Source: Thalassia testudinum (taxonomy: Eukaryota > Streptophyta > Magnoliopsida > Alismatales > Hydrocharitaceae). From it: a stretch of DNA of 64,000 nucleotides. The notes beneath the pieces are model-generated. The model was not told where the DNA came from, did not search any database, and worked only from the letters and a program-made list of their open reading frames with translations. Position numbers and translations under genes: made by a program. Every line of letters starts with the position of its first letter. Within the stretch, counting starts at the first letter, position 1. Positions 33,680 through 44,816 of the stretch are shown here, one piece after another. Location of the stretch: assembly GCA_037157565.1 (NCBI GenBank), contig JAZHRO010000050.1:42852001-42916000 (forward strand), read 5' to 3'.

Positions 33680-34051
33680 ACGTCTGATCCTACTGATCTG
33701 TGTTCCTGTGGCTCTTTGGTTATTTATCTACGTGGATTATTTGATTGAGCCTTACTGTTCACTTATTTGGGATTATTGTGAGGGGTAATTCGTGATTTAA
33801 ATTACCATTTTACCCCATTCTTTTTGCATTTTGATATTAACTCTCATATATACATTATTATTGAATGGAATTATTGTTCAAATATGTGCTAGAATTGTGA
33901 TCTTTGAGGTTAGATTGCAATAGTTGCTCCCTATGTTCAACCTTGAATTTTATAACAATTCTTCGAGTTATAAATTGTACTTGTTATCGAGCTATTTCAG
34001 CTGTATTACAACGAAACAATTTTAAAACCCCATTTTTGCCCATTAGCATTT

Positions 34052-34068
34052 TGGCGCCATTGCCATGG
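34052..34068 (+). other. E1 primer-binding site
   Basis: TGGCGCCATTGCCATGG, 3 bp past the LTR, is a tRNA-Asp type site with two changes from the A1 site. Confidence 0.78.
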
Positions 34069-34069
34069 A

Positions 34070-34675
34070 GCAACGTGCAATTTGATTTCATTGATTACAA
34101 TTTCTAATCTTATTCTAACTTGCTTTATCTGATTTGTTGTGGCTGTGTAAGGTGCACAGGAGAAGATCAGCCGCACAACAACCACTCCAGGGGCAGGTAA
34201 TCTCATTTCCATCTCCATAAGCCCCTGTTTCTAGAAAGATCTGAAAAAGGGAAATCAATTAGGATCAACTCGCATTTCATATTTAGAATTAATCATCTTG
34301 AGTTGCCTGATTTGATTTAGAAAATTCCTCTCCAAGATTCCTGCACCTACTAGGCACTTAAGGTGCCTAGGGCTACTCACCTTCTTGATTGAGCCCTAGG
34401 TGCCAAATTTAGAAGAAACTGATTGGACCAAATAAGAGACACATTAGGGTTTCCATCTTAGGGTTGAGAAAACATACTTGCCTGAAATAAAAAGAATCTA
34501 CCTTCTCGCATTGTGTGTTGCCTAAACCCTTGATTAAACTTACATAATCAAGCAAACCCTAAAATCAAGCTCTAATTATCCATTTGAATCCTAACATTGG
34601 GACCTACTAATCTCAGGACAAATCAAGTGAAGTTGATCCACCTTGCGGGGTCAACCCATCTTCAAATTAGGTCAC
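34070..34675 (+). other. E1 leader up to the E2 insertion
   Basis: About 600 bp of noncoding leader shared with E2. I see no open frame of note. It ends in the 5-bp target GTCAC (34671-34675). Confidence 0.65.
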
Positions 34676-37430
34676 TGTTAGTCGCTTGAAATCGGGTTTT
34701 AGAGTCGTCACGTTGTTGTATAGATCGAATCAGCGTGAAAAACAAATAAAATTTATTACTCGAATGGAAGTCCAAGGTAGAACACAGGGAGAAAATAGAA
34801 ATTCACACACTAATCTCAATAGATAATATAAATGAGCACAATAAATTACTCAAAAACTAATATACAATGTATAACATGAGTATATGAAGAGATAAAAAGA
34901 ATTCTAGACAAAATAATGATGATTTGGATCACCAATTATAAGCCTAACACATATAACAAATATTCAAATATAATCAAATGAAGGAACAAATAATCATACG
35001 TCTGATTGTAAAATCAGATGACTTAAAGTGCGTTGCTCCTTCTTTCTTTTCAGTTGTTCTTCTTCCTTCCTTTGATTTCTTCCTTTTCTCTTCTTTAGCT
35101 TTTCATCTTCTTCTTCCTCTTCTCTTCTGCAGCTGTGCCTTTTCTTCTTCCTTCCTTTGATTTCTTCCCTTCTCTGCTTTCTCTTCCTTCTCCTCTTCAG
35201 GCCTTCTTCTTCTGCTCGCTTTCTCTTCAGATGCATAAGGGGAAACTTACGAAATTGGCTAAGTTTAGCTGATCCACAAGAGAGAAAAACCCCCTGCCCC
35301 ACACTCTCTCTTTCTCTTTCTCTGAGTTTCCACCTTTCTTCCACCTTCACAAGTCCAAGCATAGTACCAGGATATCATATTCGAATCTAAGCATACCCGG
35401 GACCAGGGCTGCGAACATGGGTCACAGCCGAGGTGTACACGGGTTAGGTGGGTAGTCTGGTGCAATAGGTCCACAGGAGCAGTGTCACAGGTGAGGCACG
35501 TGAGAGGGTGCGGGGTACCTCACCCCCCAAGTGATTTGAGGCGATAAGCCTCTATCACTTTTTCAATTTATGCAGCCGCAAGCTCTCCTTAGCTTCTTCG
35601 CGTGTTCGCTGCCGCAGTGATGATGGCTTGAATTGGCACAACTACGAAGGACGATGCCTCCAACTGGTGCCCTGAGATCCTACCTGGGAGTATTCCACGT
35701 GACCTGGGATGGTTACCTGGAGCTTCAGGCACTGAAGAAGGCTTCAAGTAAGCTTGAAGCTTGCCTGCTAATGGTAGCAGGAGCTCGACACCAAAAACAA
35801 GCAAAAAGACCTCTCGAACCTATTAAAACACTTCAGAAGAGTCGTCGTGGGTCGTGGAATGTGGTGGCAGTGGTCTCGTGGTGTGGGAGTGCGTGTGGAA
35901 GGTGTACGGTGACAGAGAAGGTGGCGTAAAGGTGCGTTGTTCGAGGGTGAGTTTGGGTGAGCGAGAGGATGAAATAGGAGAGGGGTTTTGTGTGGGAAGG
36001 TGAGGCAGAGGTTTTGAGGTGGTTGGTGAGGCGGATAGAGGGTCTTAGCGACGAAGGTGCCTCGCCAGAGGTTCGATCGGAGACGGAGACGATGAGGGTG
36101 AACGGTGGTAGTGAGGGGTTGTTTTTGGTGTTTTGAGTAGGAAATTAACCTAGGAACCCAGAGAGGCCTAACTACTTATTCTAAGTGGACAAAAGGGGGA
36201 GGACGACACCAGCTTTTATCGGCCGATATCGGGGAAGATGAATTCTCCGATGGGTGGTAACGACGACGACGATGGAGATTGGGAAGCACCTGCTGGTATG
36301 GCGCGACGTCGAAGAAGCTAAAGGGGAGGACTCCACTACCGGTATTGCAGTTGGACAACGAGAAGGATCAGGAGGAGTCGTTGGACATCGTGGAGTCTTT
36401 CGGTCGAAGAGGAGGGAGGAAGGAGGGGGATTTCTGGTAAAAAGCGAGCGTGGGAAGTCTATTGTGCCCCGGGGGTTCATTTATAGGTCATAAGAAGGCG
36501 AACAAAGCTTGAGAATCAAGCTCTCAAGTTTGGAAAGCTTCGTCAGAGATAGAAACCCAAATTTCAATTGATTCGCATGGCACTTTGGGCAAGACTTGGA
36601 GCTCAAGATGTGGCTCAAATGCAAGGCAACTTCATCAAGAATCTGAGTATCTATTTTGGGACTAATTGATTGAGAATTGAGCGAGAAATTCTCGCTCAAT
36701 CTCAATGGTGAAGCTCAGGGTTGCCTTTAATGGCACCAGGAACCTTTTTGTGAAGATGATGAAGAAGTTGGGGGGTTGCTTGTAAGGAATTTTGAAAGTA
36801 AGGGCATGGTTGTGAAATAAATGGCTAGACAGGACTAAATTGAAAACTAGGTCAAGATGATCTTAGATTGGGTCCAAATTTTGATACAAACCTAATTTGG
36901 ACCCAAGAAATTTGATGGCAAAGTCAAATTTTGTTTTTGGCCACGTTTGACTAGAAAAATTGTGTAGAAATCCAAATTAAGGCAACTGTTTGTCTGAGAC
37001 TCTATTTTGGGTCAAGATGAGTTCTAATGGTCAAATTGAAGATACCAAACCCTAAAGAATATTTTTCTATGATTTTTAAAGGGTTTATTTGAATTTTATC
37101 CTGACCAGAACCTCATTTTATTAAGCAGGTCTATTTTTAGGATTTTAGAAGTCATTTAATTCTCAAAACACTCAAAAACCCTTTTCTGTCTGTTCTAACC
37201 CACTGTTAGCTTTTTAGGATCATTTGACCCTTAATTAACCCCTTATAAAACCTGTGGTTATTCTACATTCATGATATGATGGTAAAATTATACTTTTAAC
37301 CCTGATTTCTTGTCTTTCCCTCAGAATAATTATGTAGTGACTTAGGGTTCTCTGGCGGTTATGTAGAAGCATTTAATGACTTAATCAGATCAAATTGAGC
37401 TAGTTATGGCTCATGATAGTGTTCCCATCA
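34676..37430 (-). repeat. E2 3-prime LTR
   Basis: This is a 2755-bp copy. It holds a CT-rich tract (GAA-rich in element orientation, 35038-35225), a hairpin at 35000-35019, a compound hairpin at 35529-35560 and a TATA box at 36478-36485. Its outer end carries the U3 terminal hairpin in slightly mutated form (37414-37430). Confidence 0.9.
35529..35560 (-). other. LTR leader compound hairpin (E2, left copy)
   Basis: AAGTGAT/ATCACTT encloses GAGGC/GCCTC around a GATAA loop, about 920-950 bp downstream of the TATA box. It is identical in the right LTR at 50877-50908. The matching place in E1 and S1 also folds, with other sequences. Confidence 0.68.
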
Positions 37431-37441
37431 TACCCCCATGC
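37431..37441 (-). other. E2 polypurine tract
   Basis: In element orientation it reads GCATGGGGGTA beside the 3-prime LTR. A stem-loop TTTTGCTA/TAGCAAAA with a six-base loop lies at 37447-37468. Confidence 0.85.
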
Positions 37442-39051
37442 CTAGCTTTTGCTAGTCCCTTAGCAAAATCTCATGGAATTAACTTAAATTCTAGACCATA
37501 TGCCATTTTTTGCTCAGAACTCTGATGTGTGCTTTCTTTTGTAGATTAGGTTAGAATGCCGATAATAGGCCTAGAGGTACTCAAATACCAACCAAGATCC
37601 GGACCTGACCAACTCTAGCCTCAGTCTGCCGCAAAGGTTTCTAAGGCCCACAGGAACTAACCTAAGGTTCATTGAACTCCGCGCTTAAAGCACCCATGCT
37701 TGTAACATGTTTTAGCCCAGGTTCGGTTTGCAGTGTGTATTTGTGAGAGAGAGACAGAAGAATTTTTGTTTTTGGAGAGTTTTCTCTCTCTTTTCTTTCT
37801 TTATTTCTAGCTTTGAATTGACTTTACAACATGGTCTGTATCGGATTCCTAGCTCCCACCATTAATCCTCGCAGGGTCTGTAGCAATCGATGCTTCGAGA
37901 TAGACCGCCCATGGCAACTTCCAAAACCTTGGCTTTCGAGATTTCGGGATAATCCCGCCCATGGAGTTCTGTAGCTAAATCCAGACCCTAGCAATCGAAA
38001 TTTAGTGATAATGCCGCCCATGGCATCTGAACCAGCACAAGGTGCTTACATGCCCCTGATATAATATTTAGATATCCTAGGAAATAAGAACTGAGGAGAT
38101 GATATGTTATTGCGCATCTTCAAGGGGGATTTCCCACCTCTCTACATCGGGAATTCTTCCAAATCAACTTGTGTTGATCAGTCGCTCCTAATCTAGGTAA
38201 CTTTTTCAGAACAGATTCAACGCATTTGCGTGATTTTGATAATTAAGCGTACTTAACCAGACTGTGTGTAGATTGGGGTGCTTAGGTTACTGAGTCCCGC
38301 AAACCAGAAGTCAGTTAACGAGGCTAAATAATCCCTAAGCCATAGACTAATACTCAAGCTTCGCATTTTCCCCAATCTCTTGAGGACTATCCAGATCTTA
38401 ACAGATACTTGAATTTTTAAGCCTAAAATCATAGCCCAAGAGGCCTAAGATCAGTGTTCATACTAATCTCTTTTTGTCTCTTAGCACTTTTTTATCTTTC
38501 ATTTTCTTTATTTTTTATTTAGTCTAGAACTAAGTCGATTCCTTAATGTTTTACTAATGACTATCTCTCTTTTTTTTCTTTTCTTTTCAAATTGTGCTCC
38601 TTTTTGACATTTATATCACCTCCCCTTTTCCTCCTCAAAAATGATATGCAATTAATTCACTCAAAATTTCCTCCCTTCTCCATTTTTTGTTCTTTTTCAA
38701 TTTTCTATTTTTTTGGTTTTTTTTGGAATATGTAATTTTTTGTGAAAACCCTTCCGAACTTTGATCTTTGTATGTTTACACTTTACTACCCCCATGCCTA
38801 AGTTTTGCAATGTCCTCATTGTAAACGGAGGGTGTCAAATAGTTTTGGGTTCAGGAATTAGAACATAATTATCGAGTGGGCGAATGGGTCGAGAATGACT
38901 GTTGCGGACGATTTCAAGCCTTGATACGAGTACCAGAGGTGGGATCGATTGTTCTAATATCAAACTCAGGGTGCAATAGATGCGAAGTACAGAAGGATCA
39001 TGGGTTTTTGGATTACGGGTTGCCTCCCGTTAAGCACTAAATTCAACGCCT
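37442..39051 (-). other. E2 3-prime noncoding region
   Basis: Contents are the PPT-adjacent hairpin (37447-37468), three spaced copies of a GATA...CCGCCCATGG motif (37899-37914, 37948-37964, 38007-38023), AT-rich sequence, the internal PPT-like box (38788-38822) and the post-ORF hairpin ACGGG/CCCGT with an AGGCAA loop (39015-39030). No gene is evident. Confidence 0.7.
37899..38023 (-). repeat. Three copies of a CCGCCCATGG motif in E2
   Basis: Each copy reads GATA(A/G)...CCGCCCATGG and is preceded by a TCGA-containing segment, at intervals of about 50 and 59 bp. The middle copy contains the palindrome CGGGATAATCCCG. They may fill the role of the duplicated motif in A1 and F elements. Confidence 0.55.
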
Positions 39052-40314
39052 TCAGCCGAGCAGAACATGGTATGGAGGAGGACTGGTGAAATCAGATGAA
39101 TTTTGTGGAACAAGCACTGTGATCAATAGCCTGGTTGGTCCAACCAAGTGCTTGTTCAGTTCAGCAGGCTGATGATGTAGCCCAAACCCAATCAATCTAG
39201 CGGGTTGATAAGTGTGGATCAAAAGATGTGGTGCCCACCAGATACTATGAAGCTCAAAAGGATGTGGAAGTGTATAGCTAGGGTTTGGCTGAGTCGAATC
39301 AACCTGATCAGAGTAGGGATCCTCAAATGAAAATGAATTAGTGGAGGATGTAGGAACCCTACGAAAGTGATCAGAGAAGGATTGGGTGTGATTTGTCATC
39401 TGATCAAAATCCGAAACTCGATTAGAATGTCGAGGAGAATCATGTGCGACCAACTCATTGAGAGGAGAATCAAAGTAGAAATTGAGTCTAGTTCCTGGTC
39501 AGGGTTGAAAACGGGTTTGGGAAGATTTTGTATGTGTTATGGAAGAGGTGGCTTCAAGAATAATTGTATGTGAGGGCTCTTCTAGGAAGGATTCCAAGGT
39601 AGGTTCATCTAGAGAGTCCTCATAATAGCCATCAAAATCAAAGGTAAATGCCTGAAGAGTGTTTATAGGATCAAAGAAATCTGAATTAAGAAAAGATTCA
39701 AGAATAATTGTAGACACTGTCGGCATTTTCTGTTTCTGATTTCTGATAATCAAAAAGAAATGATTCCATCTCAATGGAACCTGATTTTGAATCAATGATC
39801 TTGGGATCAGGGACCTAAGAGTCAGAGTGGAAGAATGGATCATGTATGCTGAGGTAGTAGATTGGTTCATAGTCGTCAGGAAACAAAGGTTCTCCGAAAT
39901 CATAGTAAGATTCAAAATCATCAGAGAACTTGTGAGAATCAAGTTCTGAATCTGATTCGGTATCAGAGGTTCCACCACAGAATAAATCAAAAGATGTAGA
40001 CTTAGCAATCTTACTTGGGTCTAGCCTATTCTTAGATTCCGAGCTCAAAAAGGTGTCCCTATTAGGTCTGGGCTCGGGTTCTTGGCTTGTAGGGAAGACC
40101 CAATCAAAACCCAACTCTTCCAACTCCACGATTTCTGTATCATAGATAGCCGTGACTTCCGAAAAATCAATCTGTGTTTCTGAGGAGGTTAGAGGTGCAT
40201 TCACCAAATACAGGCCCAGAATCATAATCCAAATTTAAACTCGGATTTTCATCACACGAGGCCTTGTAATCATCCCAATAAGACTCAGATCCAGATTCTA
40301 GGCTAAGGGTGCGG
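39052..40314 (-). pseudogene. E2 acidic ORF, C-terminal part
   Basis: The function is unknown. Three frame pieces (39815-40225, 39499-40008, 39052-39453) make a strongly acidic, Ser-rich region with many Asp, Glu, Phe and Tyr residues, such as DTESDSELDSHKFSDDFE and FDFDGYYEDSLDEP. The last piece contains IGFGLHHQPAELNKH, which lines up with the Gly-x-Gly-Leu-His motif of the F1 and F2 proteins. Frame changes near 40225 and 39800 and a stop near 39499 show decay. F2 is inserted at its upstream edge and separates it from the N-terminal part at 48118-48794. No known domain is recognised. A gag-like structural role is only a guess. Confidence 0.6.
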
Positions 40315-40319
40315 GTTGG
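40315..40319. repeat. Target-site duplication of F2 (left)
   Basis: GTTGG before the F2 left LTR, matched by GTTGG at 48113-48117 after the right LTR. Confidence 0.88.
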
Positions 40320-42090
40320 TGATGTAAACATGTTTACACTACTTAGTATGTCTATTTATGCATGTTCTGAAGCATAGGACTGCATTACATACTATAAATA
40401 TTGCATAGCATGCATCATCTTGCGTTTAGATTAGTTTGAATAAAATGGAGGTTAATTGTCTCCTTTTATGCTCAAGGACAGGGAAAAATTTTTATCGGGG
40501 CCTCAGATCGAAGATCCAACCGTACAGATGTGATCAGGGAGACGATTGGAGTTCAACGACTCCAAGATCGCATTAATCAGACACCTGTAGCATCAGACAG
40601 AGACTGAGGAACCCTAGAATATCAAGGGCCAAGATGGTGTGAATCCGCACTTCAAACGAGAAATCTGACCGAACGGATGGATTCGAATCGACAATCGCAG
40701 CCTAACGGCACAAAAATCGACCAAATCCGACAACCGTGGCACCATCGACATCTTCCAGAAGAAGGACGACCAAGATGGCACCACGTGGCGCCAACTCGGC
40801 CGCCCAATCGATCGCCCTCAACTTCTGAAGATGCTAGCAACCACGAATTTCTGTCATTGGATCAAGATCCAATTGCTGAGGTTGCATCCCAACCGACGCA
40901 CCCATCCTCTGAAGTCGCACCTGAAGAACCACCTTGACCATTGGATCTCAATCCAACAATCCTGATCGCGTGCGCATGAATTCATCTCCGCAACACAAGT
41001 GCCGCTGTAGCGTAGCGGGTGAACGCGCTCGCGAGAAGGCGAGGCGCGTGTTCGAGCCTGCGCGAGCGGTTGTTGGGGCACGGGTGAGCGGGCTCCGCGA
41101 CCGCTCAATCGCGATCAAGTGGCTGTTAGCGCTCAATCCATTTCACGCGCTATTGCACGCACGCGCCTCACGCAACATCACACACGGGAGTTGCACACAA
41201 AGGAGGCGGGTGAAGGCGCGTCTCAGCCGTTCGATCTCATGATCGAACGGCCAAGAATTGAAGGATGTGGGCAGCACGGAAGATGAGCGGGCGACCCACT
41301 ACGCCCATGATGGGGCTTTAGCAACGGTTTTATCCATCACTAAAGACCCCTGATTTAATGTTTTTCAAATTAAAATGACCAAATTGCCCTCACTCCTTGC
41401 AACTATAAAAGGAGACCCCCTCCACATGAAATTCTTATCCCTTCTTTCTCTTCCTCCGTCTCCAAAGCTCAAGAGAAGCTTGTCCCACACCCGGGATGCT
41501 TATCAAGAGATAAAGTCAAATTTTTGTCCCCCTTTCGGAAGTGGATCCCACAACGACAATGGCGTGCTGGCCCGTTCCCATTCTTCTCGCCTCATCCTCC
41601 TTCGTCCTGCTCCATTCCCCATCTTCCAGGCGTCGTCCTGTTCGGCTCGTCCTCCAAGCGACCGTCGAGGAGGATAATTCTCTCTCCATTCTTTTTAATG
41701 CTTTCTAGAGTAGATTTACTACTTTCTGATGTAACTGTTTTATGCTTTCTAATCATAATATTTAGTGTAATGAACAATCTCGTTGTTAATGAATTCCATA
41801 TTCATTCTACATCTCTTTTTGGTTTTTGTTTGTAATATTCTCTCTCTCTCTCTCACTCTCTCTCTTTCTTCTATTTATTGTAAATAGATAGTTTCTTATC
41901 AATTTATCTACTTCGTGATAAATAAATTAAACGCGTATTTTTAAATCAAACGTCCGCCTCCCTAAGTTCGACCCGGGATTTCTATTCCAGTATAAATTTT
42001 ATTTGTTGAACACGAGTTCTTCGCTTTCAAACTACAACGACAGGTTTTTCAAAACCAAACACATTAGCGTAGCAACTCGTAGCTTCAACA
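40320..42090 (+). repeat. F2 5-prime LTR
   Basis: It starts TGATGTAAACATGTTTACA and contains a perfect 16-bp palindrome at 40323-40338. An 11-bp stem (GCCGTTCGATC/GATCGAACGGC) lies near 41226-41251. A TTTAGCAACGG...TCACTAAAG imperfect hairpin precedes the TATA box (41404). A (CT)n run lies near 41840-41872. It ends CTTCAACA. Confidence 0.92.
41404..41410 (+). promoter_or_regulatory. TATA box of F2 5-prime LTR
   Basis: TATAAAA then GGAGACC. The conserved segment AGCTTGTCCC...CCCGGGATGCT follows about 75-100 bp later in all family F LTRs and probably marks the R region. Confidence 0.62.
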
Positions 42091-42093
42091 TTT

Positions 42094-42110
42094 TGGCGCT
42101 GTTGCCGAGG
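42094..42110 (+). other. F2 primer-binding site
   Basis: TGGCGCTGTTGCCGAGG, 3 bp past the LTR, is a tRNA-Asp type site with two changes from A1. Confidence 0.82.
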
Positions 42111-43274
42111 AGGCAACGCTATTTGATTTTTTTGCGTTTTCCAACTTACGAATCATTTACCTCACTTCTCTCCTTTCTTATTGTGATTGCAGGTACTCTT
42201 TTGAGACGAGCAAAAGCGGTAGATTGGAGTAAAGTGCTGTTAAAGGTTCTGTAAGTTATCCCCCACCTCCCACCCATTAGTTTTCATTTCACCACATAAT
42301 AACACAAACATCAATCAACCTAGGTCTTCTTATAAACTCTAAGATTAGTTTTGTTTGTTTGTTTAACACCCACACTCGCCTCAACCTCCACATTTAAAAA
42401 GAAAAATAAATAACAAAAAATCTCACAGAGGTACACAACCTCATCTGATTTTCAAACTCAACCGGTAAACCAACCTTTGGAGCCGGTATGCACATCCAAA
42501 CACATAATTGAGTAAAAATCAGATTAGGTAATCATTTGTGTGCCTAATTAAGTGGTGCAACAGGCCAACTGTTTGAGTTAATTGGGCCGCACCACTTCAA
42601 TTAAAATCAACTCATCAAGTAATTGCCGCTTAGGTTCAACACTTAGGGATTTACCAGGCACTCCACATTCTTTTAAGTTTCAAAGGAAAACATCTTCACC
42701 TGTGCTTTCAAAACCTAGTGTGCCAACAAAACTTGTTTGAAAAAACCTAAAGTTGAATCCTAAAAGCTACTAAGCAAGATTTGAACCTTAAAATTCACCG
42801 CATCAAAAGTAATCTTGCTTGAAAAACCACTGGTTGTGCACGCACACACACATCAATTAATCATTAAGGGCACAACCCAAATAAAGGGCCCATCACATTC
42901 CAAAGCACATTCAAACCTAGCCCTAAATAAAACAGAGTAGATGTTGGCCTTAAGGATTCAACTAGCTCTTCAGAGCCCAGAATGAGATTATTTTCGATTA
43001 GTCTATTTCTACTGTTCAATCTAATATCTAGCTAGGGGAGCAGAATCAAATGATCACGGCTAGGGGGTACACTACGAACCGGAGGCGCAAGCCGAAGGAA
43101 AAACCTTCTCCCCAGTCCCTCCTTCTAACTGGTTGGATTGAACAGACAAAAGCAGATCAAATCGTTTCTTTATCTCAAGATGGGTTTTAGGAGTCTGTAG
43201 GTCTTTAGGCTAGCTCACTTAAGGACAGGTTTGATTGCTTGTATTGCAGGGCGCCTTTCTTCCTCCCATCTCTC
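42111..43274 (+). other. F2 leader between PBS and ORF
   Basis: This is 1.16 kb of noncoding leader. A T-rich stretch ending in TTGTATTGCAG lies at about 43230-43249, just upstream of the ORF ATG. It resembles a plant 3-prime splice site, but splicing cannot be judged from DNA alone. Confidence 0.6.
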
Positions 43275-44816
43275 ATGAATCCGTCCACATATTATACGCA
43301 ATCCCGCTCTTTGCCTCCTGTTTTGAATTATCCTCAACATGACGATTATCCCGACTCATACTGTAATCAACCATCAGTTAGTTGGGATAACTCGAATTGG
43401 GGATACAGTTCTAGACCTCCGTGTTTAGGGCCTAACCCTGAACACTATGATTGTGATTTCTATCCTTCTCAGAGCCACATCGATTATAGATCGTTACCCT
43501 TTCATGAACAACCTAATACGATCTATAATCAAGAAGGATACACTGATTATTACCCATCCTCTGATTACATTGCCTTTAGGTCATCACCACCTTTTGAACA
43601 ATTCGAAATGACCTATTATTAGGAAGGGTATAATGAATCTCAATTCGTTAACTCCTCTCCACTGATCCCAAACCCGCCCAACCCTAAACCAACTCATTTG
43701 GTTCAGGGTAACCAGGTTCAAGATAAGGTTCTAGCTAACTTGAGGAATATCATACAATCTTTAGAAGTTCAGCCAATACCTTGCATTGAAAGATTGGAGC
43801 CTCTGATTGAAATGATTGATGATTTGAACAAGTATTTGTTGGATTAGCTCGAGGATGTTAAGGATAAGAACCCGGGTGAGTTTCTACTTAGGAAGTTAGC
43901 GAAATTGAGGATGAGGTTTATGGTTGCTTTAGTTCAGTCGTGGGATGATTCCCAGGATGAACTCCCTTCAGGAGAGCCAATGTCAGAACCCGCTCAGGCA
44001 CCTGTTTGGGGGGATACGTGTTACGAGGTTGACCAGATTGAATTAGAGCAACCAATTAAGGATGATCTAATTTCTTCACCTGAGATCCCTAAGCCGGGGT
44101 ACGAGGAAACGTATGTCTCCATGGATCAGAAAGTGATAGATGATTTTGGGACATACATTAATATGGATCTTGATTTCTTTGATTCTGATGGTGAAGATTC
44201 AATTTGCGAAGTCTCACGCGAGTTTACAGAATATGATTTTTGTGAAACGATTGGGCCCGAGAAATCTGAAAGATCATTTGATAGCCCAATAACTGAGGAA
44301 AGTGATTTTATCGGGGCTCACATTACGGATCCAGAATCGCATTTTCTGGAGGATTCAATCAAATGCCCTGATTGTCAGTTACACCCCATTGAGCTTATCG
44401 ATGATTCTATTTTTGAGATAACTAGACCCAAGTCAATTCCAATTCAGCCACATCTTTTAGACTTGGAAATTTCAGACGAGGTGATTAATATGCAAGAGGT
44501 CCCGGAATTTAACATTCTGATTGACGAGGATAGGAGTTGGGAAGTTCTAATTTGGAAAGCTAACTCCGGAGGAAGTAGAAGACTGCGTCTAAGGGTTCCA
44601 CTTCATCTGAAACCATCAAACCAAAACCCTCATGACATTTGTTCTGAGGATGTTCAACCTAAGCATACATTCATTGATTATCCTTTCAATATCGAATTCT
44701 CTGTAACCCGACTTTTTGGACTTGGGTTGCACCCTCATAAATCGCAGGCCCGACCCTGCTTGCATACTGATTTTAGGTTTTGGGTAATTTTTATCCAAAA
44801 ACTAAGATATTCTTAA
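43275..44816 (+). CDS. F2 acidic protein of unknown function (two in-frame stops)
   Basis: The function is unknown. One frame runs from the ATG at 43275 to the stop at 44816, about 513 codons, with two TAG codons at about 43620 and 43845. The N-terminal third is Tyr/Pro/Ser/Asn-rich with an internal repeat (IDYRSLPFHEQP, then QEGYTDYYP, then YIAFRSSPPFEQF and EGYNESQF). The middle has a helical stretch (about 43740-43930). The rest is strongly acidic, and the end carries LFGLGLHPHKSQARP. F1 has a homologous C-terminus, and E2 shares the general layout and the GLH motif. It occupies the place of gag-pol between PBS and PPT but shows none of their motifs. It could be a very diverged gag or a new class of element-borne protein. 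Two stops in 1.5 kb suggest recent decay. Confidence 0.7.

Larger units (their letters stand above)
31457..34048 (+). repeat. E1 5-prime LTR
   Basis: It opens TGATGGGAACACCATCA, a 6-bp terminal hairpin, and the first tens of bases are the reverse complement of the E2 LTR ends. It has a TATA box at 32365, a 9-bp stem hairpin at 33322-33347, a GAA-rich purine tract at 33539-33599, and a duplicated hairpin unit at 33604-33679. It ends CATTAGCA just before the PBS. Confidence 0.82.
31457..34675 (+). mobile_element. E1: 5-prime part of a family E element, split by E2
   Basis: It contains a 2.59-kb LTR, a primer-binding site and about 600 bp of leader, and ends at the GTCAC target site where E2 inserted. 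It resumes at 52682. The leader matches the E2 leader (for example the ACCACTCCAGG segment near 34180, equivalent to 49890 reversed), so one family E element inserted into another. Its 3-prime LTR is not in the window. Confidence 0.8.

Noticed and set aside
33360..33680. 106-codon minus-strand frame in the E1 LTR
   Set aside because: It reads the pyrimidine strand of the GAA tract, giving Phe/Ser/Leu runs. It is low-complexity, with no support.
34994..35362. Lys/Arg/Glu-rich frame in the E2 LTR, like a nuclear coiled coil
   Set aside because: It is a translation of the GAA-rich tract and not a conserved protein.
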